DNA of 64,000 nt, from NCBI RefSeq assembly GCF_014217835.1, contig NZ_CP055263.1, forward strand, positions 2,607,501 through 2,671,500, written 5' to 3'. Both the position numbers and the translations under genes were made by a program. Numbering within the stretch: position 1 is the first letter of the stretch; every line of letters begins with the position of its first letter. The notes under the pieces were generated by a model. It was not told the DNA's origin. It made no database searches and saw only the letters and a list, made by a program, of their open reading frames with translations. This document shows, one piece after another, positions 60,340-64,000 of this stretch. Origin of the DNA: Metabacillus sp. KUDC1714. Lineage in GTDB: Bacteria; Bacillota; Bacilli; Bacillales; Bacillaceae.

Positions 60340-61704
60340 TCAATCTCCATTAAAGTGAGATAAAAATAAACAATAATTAATGACAGCATGTGCTGAAGGT
60401 CTGATTTTCAACTTTCTCTGATCATCTATTGATTTAGATGGCTTTGTATTTACCTCAATGATCCAAGGATGACCATCTTGATCTAATGCCAGGTCAATCC
60501 CGAACTCACCAAACTCTCCACCAGCATGAAGACAGATACAAGTTACAATTTCCAGTGAAAGTTCGGCTAACAGTTTCCTGAGATGAAGACTTTCACTTTT
60601 TCCATACAGTTCATTTAAAATACTCTTTATTTGGTAAAGCTCACCACCTCGTGCTAAGTTCGCAACAAACTGGTTTACGCTTGAAACTCTAGCTATGCTT
60701 GAGGAAACTTTCCATTGATGAAAATCCTTCTTGTGGCATAAGAATCGAAAATCAAGTGTCCGATCTTGATACCTTTTTAAGTGGATCGTCTCTTGCAGCA
60801 AAAAGCCTTCTCTTTTTAGTCGAGGATAAAGGGCGGAAAATAGTTGTTGAAAGCTCTCATATTCATTATTCATTTCACCGGAGAAAGTAGTGTAGTCAAG
60901 AAGGTGGGTCCCATCTTCTCTTTCCTTTACTCGAAAAATTCGTTTTCCTTGGCTACCATTTATCGGTTTAATGAACAGATCTTTTTTATCTTTGAGCATA
61001 TTCTCAAAATTGGATTTTGATTCTAATAAATGACTTTCAGGTAAAAAAGGTTTGAGATGCTCGCTAGCAGCTAAAATTTGATGAACCTCCCATTTATTTA
61101 AAAAGCGATCGTTAAAATAAGGGACCTTATTCTCAATAAAATCAGACGTAACATGTAAAAATGTTTTAGAGTGTTCAACTTTTCTCGAATGGATACGGTT
61201 GTGTACCACATCTGGATATGGAACGATCGCTTCCTGCCACTGATTTTGATTGAAGTAGTACCCTTTTATTTGTTCTTTGTTATAAGTTGATAGAGAAAAA
61301 ATATAAAAGAAAGCGCCAATTGCTTCGCAACATATAGCAAGCTCCTTGCAAAACTCATGAATAGACCCAAAGCTTACGTCTTTATCGGTTTTTTTTATTT
61401 CGGTTAACAGACCGATCACAGGTCCAAGCTGGAGTTGATCGTAATTGATTAGCTTTCCTTGAAGTGATAAGGAATGTAAAGGTAGGTGAATATCAGTTAA
61501 AAGTTGTTCACTGAGAGACAAACTTAGACTATCCTCATTAATAAATACGATTGGACATTTCACAGTATGCATTCCACAGACAATTTTCAATGAATATAGG
61601 TTTTTGGGTAGACCTAAATAGTTCCTAAGTTTTTCGCTCATTTCACATAAATAAGGCTTAGAAGTATTTAATAAAGGTGTTATTTCGATGATTTTTTGTT
61701 TCAT
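60340..61704 (-). CDS. yheD: YheD-type ATP-grasp protein, first copy
   Basis: A 454-residue YheD-type protein and the first gene of the operon. N-terminal beta domain (residues 1-85), then GPVIGLLTEI, the ATP-grasp loop FIKPINGSQGKRIFRV, LDFRFLCHKKDF and WIIEVNTKPSKSIDD with metal ligands. ATG 61704 with GAGGGG; the frame from 61737 includes that site and is not used. The order D-C-D-C suggests tandem duplication of a yheD-yheC pair. Confidence 0.86.
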   Translation of the reverse strand: MKQKIIEITPLLNTSKPYLCEMSEKLRNYLGLPKNLYSLKIVCGMHTVKCPIVFINEDSLSLSLSEQLLTDIHLPLHSLSLQGKLINYDQLQLGPVIGLLTEIKKTDKDVSFGSIHEFCKELAICCEAIGAFFYIFSLSTYNKEQIKGYYFNQNQWQEAIVPYPDVVHNRIHSRKVEHSKTFLHVTSDFIENKVPYFNDRFLNKWEVHQILAASEHLKPFLPESHLLESKSNFENMLKDKKDLFIKPINGSQGKRIFRVKEREDGTHLLDYTTFSGEMNNEYESFQQLFSALYPRLKREGFLLQETIHLKRYQDRTLDFRFLCHKKDFHQWKVSSSIARVSSVNQFVANLARGGELYQIKSILNELYGKSESLHLRKLLAELSLEIVTCICLHAGGEFGEFGIDLALDQDGHPWIIEVNTKPSKSIDDQRKLKIRPSAHAVINYCLFLSHFNGD

Positions 61705-61991
61705 GGTAAACCCCTCATTTGATCGCCGTACGGACAAGCTCTATAATGTTCATAGGCAGATGTTCTATAAATATCGTATGTTTTTTATGAAGGAATGGGG
61801 ACGGAACTAGCTTAATTTTAATTGTACTTTCAAACTAGATCGTAAATAGATTTAGTATGACAATAAAAAATTGTCTAGCTCTAGATTAACGGGTTTTTAA
61901 AAACATTTAATCATCCATTCATTTCAGGTGTGGTAATAAGCTATAGGAGTTTAGTGCATAAAATTGGTGAAGTAGTGGAAGGTAGATGAAT

Positions 61992-63125
61992 ATGAACAAT
62001 TTAACAATGACAATAGTAATGATTGTAGTGGGTGCAGCCATAGGTGGAGTAACAAACCATTTAGCAATTAAGATGCTTTTCCATCCTTATAAGCCGCTAT
62101 ATTTGTTTGGGAAGAGAATTCCTTTTACACCTGGGCTTATACCAAAAAGAAGACAGGAACTTGCAAACCAAATGGGTAAAATGGTTGTTGAGCATTTGTT
62201 AACAGTTGAAGGGATTAAGCGTAAGTTTATGCAGACGCAATTTCAGCAACAGCTAATTTCTTGGGGAGAAACTCAAGTTAGAAAGCTTACAAACTCAGAC
62301 AAAACAGCTTCACAGCTTATTGCTACTTTTCAAGATGGAAATCCTTCTGAGCTAGTAAACTTTAAATTGAAAAAGTTTTTGCAAAGCAAGTTTGTAGGTA
62401 TAGTGGAAGGCAATAAGGATAAATCACTGCAGGAAATGTTACCGAAGGAAATCCTTGATGATGTATACATAGCTATTCCTAAGCTTGGAGAATTTATTAC
62501 AGTTAAAGGAATTGCTTATTTTGAGAGTAAGGAAGGTAAGCAGCGCCTAGGTAAAATGATTGAAGATTTTCTTTCAACAAGAGGAATGCTTGGAAATATG
62601 ATTGGCATGTTTTTAGGTAACGATAGTCTCATTGATAAAGTTCAACCAGAAGTCCTTAAGTTTTTGAAAAATCAAGAAACGAAAAACCTTGTAAGTACGT
62701 TAATCGCAAAAGAGTGGAATAACATTCAAGAGATGACGCTTGAGGATATTGATCAGAAGTGGGAAATTGCACAAAAGGGATCAAAAATGGTTGGGACAAT
62801 TGTTGAGCAATTAAATGTTGATGAGCTGTTAACTACTCCGATTTCCGTTTATTTAAAGCCAAATGAGGAAACAATCCTTGGAGAATGGCTTCCAAAGGTT
62901 GTTGAAATAACAACCGGTTACCTTGTTACACATTTAGATGGAATGCTAAAACAGCTTAAATTAGAAGAAGTAGTGCGTGAACAAGTAGAATCATTCCCTG
63001 TAGAACGACTAGAAGATATGATTCTTTCAATATCACGAAGAGAATTTAAAATGATTACCTATTTAGGTGCGCTTCTTGGTGGGATTATTGGTGGATTACA
63101 AGCTATTGTTGTGATGTTTCTATAA
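61992..63125 (+). CDS. yheB: YheB, DUF445 membrane protein
   Basis: A 377-residue DUF445 protein, the same length as B. subtilis YheB. N-terminal membrane span, then [54 protein letters not shown], typical of the family. A long helical, charged middle follows, and a second span ends the protein ([21 protein letters not shown]). The start is ATG 61992, 9 bases after GGAAGG; ATG 61986 is only 3 bases away from that site. Membrane-bound, of unknown role. Transcribed towards yheA. Confidence 0.9.
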   Translation: MNNLTMTIVMIVVGAAIGGVTNHLAIKMLFHPYKPLYLFGKRIPFTPGLIPKRRQELANQMGKMVVEHLLTVEGIKRKFMQTQFQQQLISWGETQVRKLTNSDKTASQLIATFQDGNPSELVNFKLKKFLQSKFVGIVEGNKDKSLQEMLPKEILDDVYIAIPKLGEFITVKGIAYFESKEGKQRLGKMIEDFLSTRGMLGNMIGMFLGNDSLIDKVQPEVLKFLKNQETKNLVSTLIAKEWNNIQEMTLEDIDQKWEIAQKGSKMVGTIVEQLNVDELLTTPISVYLKPNEETILGEWLPKVVEITTGYLVTHLDGMLKQLKLEEVVREQVESFPVERLEDMILSISRREFKMITYLGALLGGIIGGLQAIVVMFL

Positions 63126-63187
63126 GTAATCTATTGTTTGACTTTTGTAAACATGTAAGAAAATATAAAACTTTGTACTTAGTTTTG

Positions 63188-63595
63188 GTGTCTAGCTCCA
63201 GCGCCTAGCCCCTCGAGATCATAAGCCACAAATGAACCGAAGACAAAGAACGTCTTCTATTCATTTGCGTCTTATGCTTGTCGGGGCTGATCAAGGCGCC
63301 TGCGCTTTTCTAAGTGTCTAGCTCCAGCGCCTATCGCCTATCAAACTTCAGATCATCTCCCTACGATAAGTCAACATCGGTTCGTTTCGCTTACCGTGTT
63401 TCCTTTGCCCCACTTTAACGGGCAGTAGAAAAATGATCAAAGAACAATAACTTGTGAGTTAACTGCCCGTAAAAGTCCGATAAGTCTCGCTATCCATTAG
63501 GATGAGGCCCTAATGGAAGTCTCGCTTTATCTCAGTCGATGCTCCTCCAGTTTGTACGGCGATGACCAAGGCGCCCTGAGCTTTTCTTAATTAAA
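63188..63595. repeat. Dispersed GC-richer repeat block between yheB and yheA
   Basis: 63188-63315 is a near copy of the element at 46250-46380 (GTGTCTAGCTCCAGCGCC start, TCATTTGCGTCTTATGCTTG and TCGGGGCTGA near the end). Directly behind, 63316-63590 starts again with GTGTCTAGCTCCAGCGCC but continues with other sequence: ACGGGCAGT...ACTGCCCGT arms and GGGCCTCATCC-like inverted arms, ending AAGGCGCC-CTGAGCTTTTCTTA. This second part is a longer member of the same family. The block is noncoding. Confidence 0.8.
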
Positions 63596-63669
63596 TGCAA
63601 ATTTAATAATAGTTTGTTATAGTGGAGGAAGAGCCTACATGGGTCAAAACTTGAAAGGAGGCTCATCAT

Positions 63670-64000
63670 ATGTCTAACAATTTATATGATGTTGCATACA
63701 ATTTAGAGAAAGCCTTACGTGAAAGTGACGATTTTAAAGCGTTAAAACGACTTTATGAAGAAGTTAATGCAGATGAGTCAGCAAGCAAAATGTTTGAAAG
63801 CTTCCGTAATATTCAATTAAATCTTCAGCAAAAGCAAATGTCTGGAGAAGAAATCACACAAGAAGAAATTGAACAAGCGCAAAAATCTGTTCAACTTGTT
63901 CAACAACATGAAAAGATTGCTCAACTAATGGCAGCAGAGCAACGATTAAGCATGGTCGTAACAGAGTTAAATAAAATCATCATGAAGCCACTTGAAGAAA
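63670..64000 (+). CDS. yheA: YheA, YlbF/YmcA-family protein (partial, runs off window)
   Basis: The first 110 codons: MSNNLYDVAYNLEKALRESD, followed by a helical, Gln/Glu-rich body ending (in the window) VTELNKIIMKPLEE. This is the YlbF/YmcA fold family, members of which act with RNase Y in mRNA maturation; YheA itself has no defined role. B. subtilis YheA is 117 residues, so only a few codons are missing. AAAGGAGG lies 8 bases before ATG 63670. Confidence 0.9.
   Translation, partial: MSNNLYDVAYNLEKALRESDDFKALKRLYEEVNADESASKMFESFRNIQLNLQQKQMSGEEITQEEIEQAQKSVQLVQQHEKIAQLMAAEQRLSMVVTELNKIIMKPLEE

Overview
The window is AT-rich DNA from an endospore-forming member of the Bacillaceae. It carries spore genes (spoVR, an alpha/beta-type small acid-soluble spore protein, a KatX-type catalase, an Sda-like checkpoint protein and the yheA-E cluster). 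Typical Bacillus features are also present: strong AGGAGG ribosome binding sites, frequent TTG/GTG codons upstream of true starts, and Rho-independent terminators after most operons. Two blocks keep gene order remembered from B. subtilis: yhcY-yhcZ-yhdA(azr)-yhdB-(peptidase)-yhdC-nsrR, with spoVR further on, and yheE-yheD/C-yheB-yheA at the right end. Genus and species cannot be fixed from the sequence alone.

Layout. 1-1.5 kb: a GntR-regulated ABC exporter (minus strand). 1.6-5.9 kb: a GAF-type two-component system, an azoreductase-like flavoprotein, small proteins and an exported M14 carboxypeptidase. 6-7.8 kb: the nitric oxide module, with the Fe-S repressor NsrR divergent from flavohaemoglobin hmp and NsrR-like boxes on the hmp promoter. 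7.9-8.8 kb: an exported His-rich protein and a DUF2243 membrane protein. 9.4-21.3 kb: a complete phosphonate locus with regulator, PhnDCEE uptake, and C-P lyase PhnGHIJK-M-transferase-L. It ends in a PHP-type cyclic phosphodiesterase that can stand in for PhnP. A matching palindrome with a shared 10-base flank precedes both the regulator/transporter unit and the C-P lyase unit.

21.5-32 kb: spoVR followed by an arsenic island. It holds arsR-B-C, arsD-A with a thioredoxin reductase, a dual-specificity-phosphatase-like protein and a HesB-like protein. A second ArsR then controls an ArsP/YraQ-type permease flanked by two tiny unannotated double-cysteine peptides, with a divergent ArsN-type acetyltransferase. 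The island ends at a decayed second copy of part of spoVR, so it lies between direct repeats of spoVR. A damaged second copy of one micropeptide gene lies just beyond.

32-45 kb: mixed housekeeping and transport genes (YnfA, HAD phosphatase, Gfo/Idh/MocA oxidoreductase, catalase, YitT, DedA, a DHA2-type drug exporter, a SulP anion transporter, UspA) and several very small genes, one of them an Sda family member. 45-49 kb: class I ribonucleotide reductase nrdA-nrdB behind a cobalamin riboswitch with its own terminator. 49-56 kb: NhaC antiporter, UspA, an HPr-like protein, YbjQ, SASP, MsmX and a PucR-type regulator.

56-64 kb: yheE and four consecutive YheC/YheD-type ATP-grasp genes on the minus strand, then yheB and the start of yheA on the plus strand. 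Copies of a dispersed GC-richer repeat lie next to nrdB and between yheB and yheA. The most promising little-described units are the double-cysteine micropeptide/permease operon and the phosphatase and HesB additions to the arsenic operon. Next are the B12-controlled nrdAB and the doubled yheCD pair.
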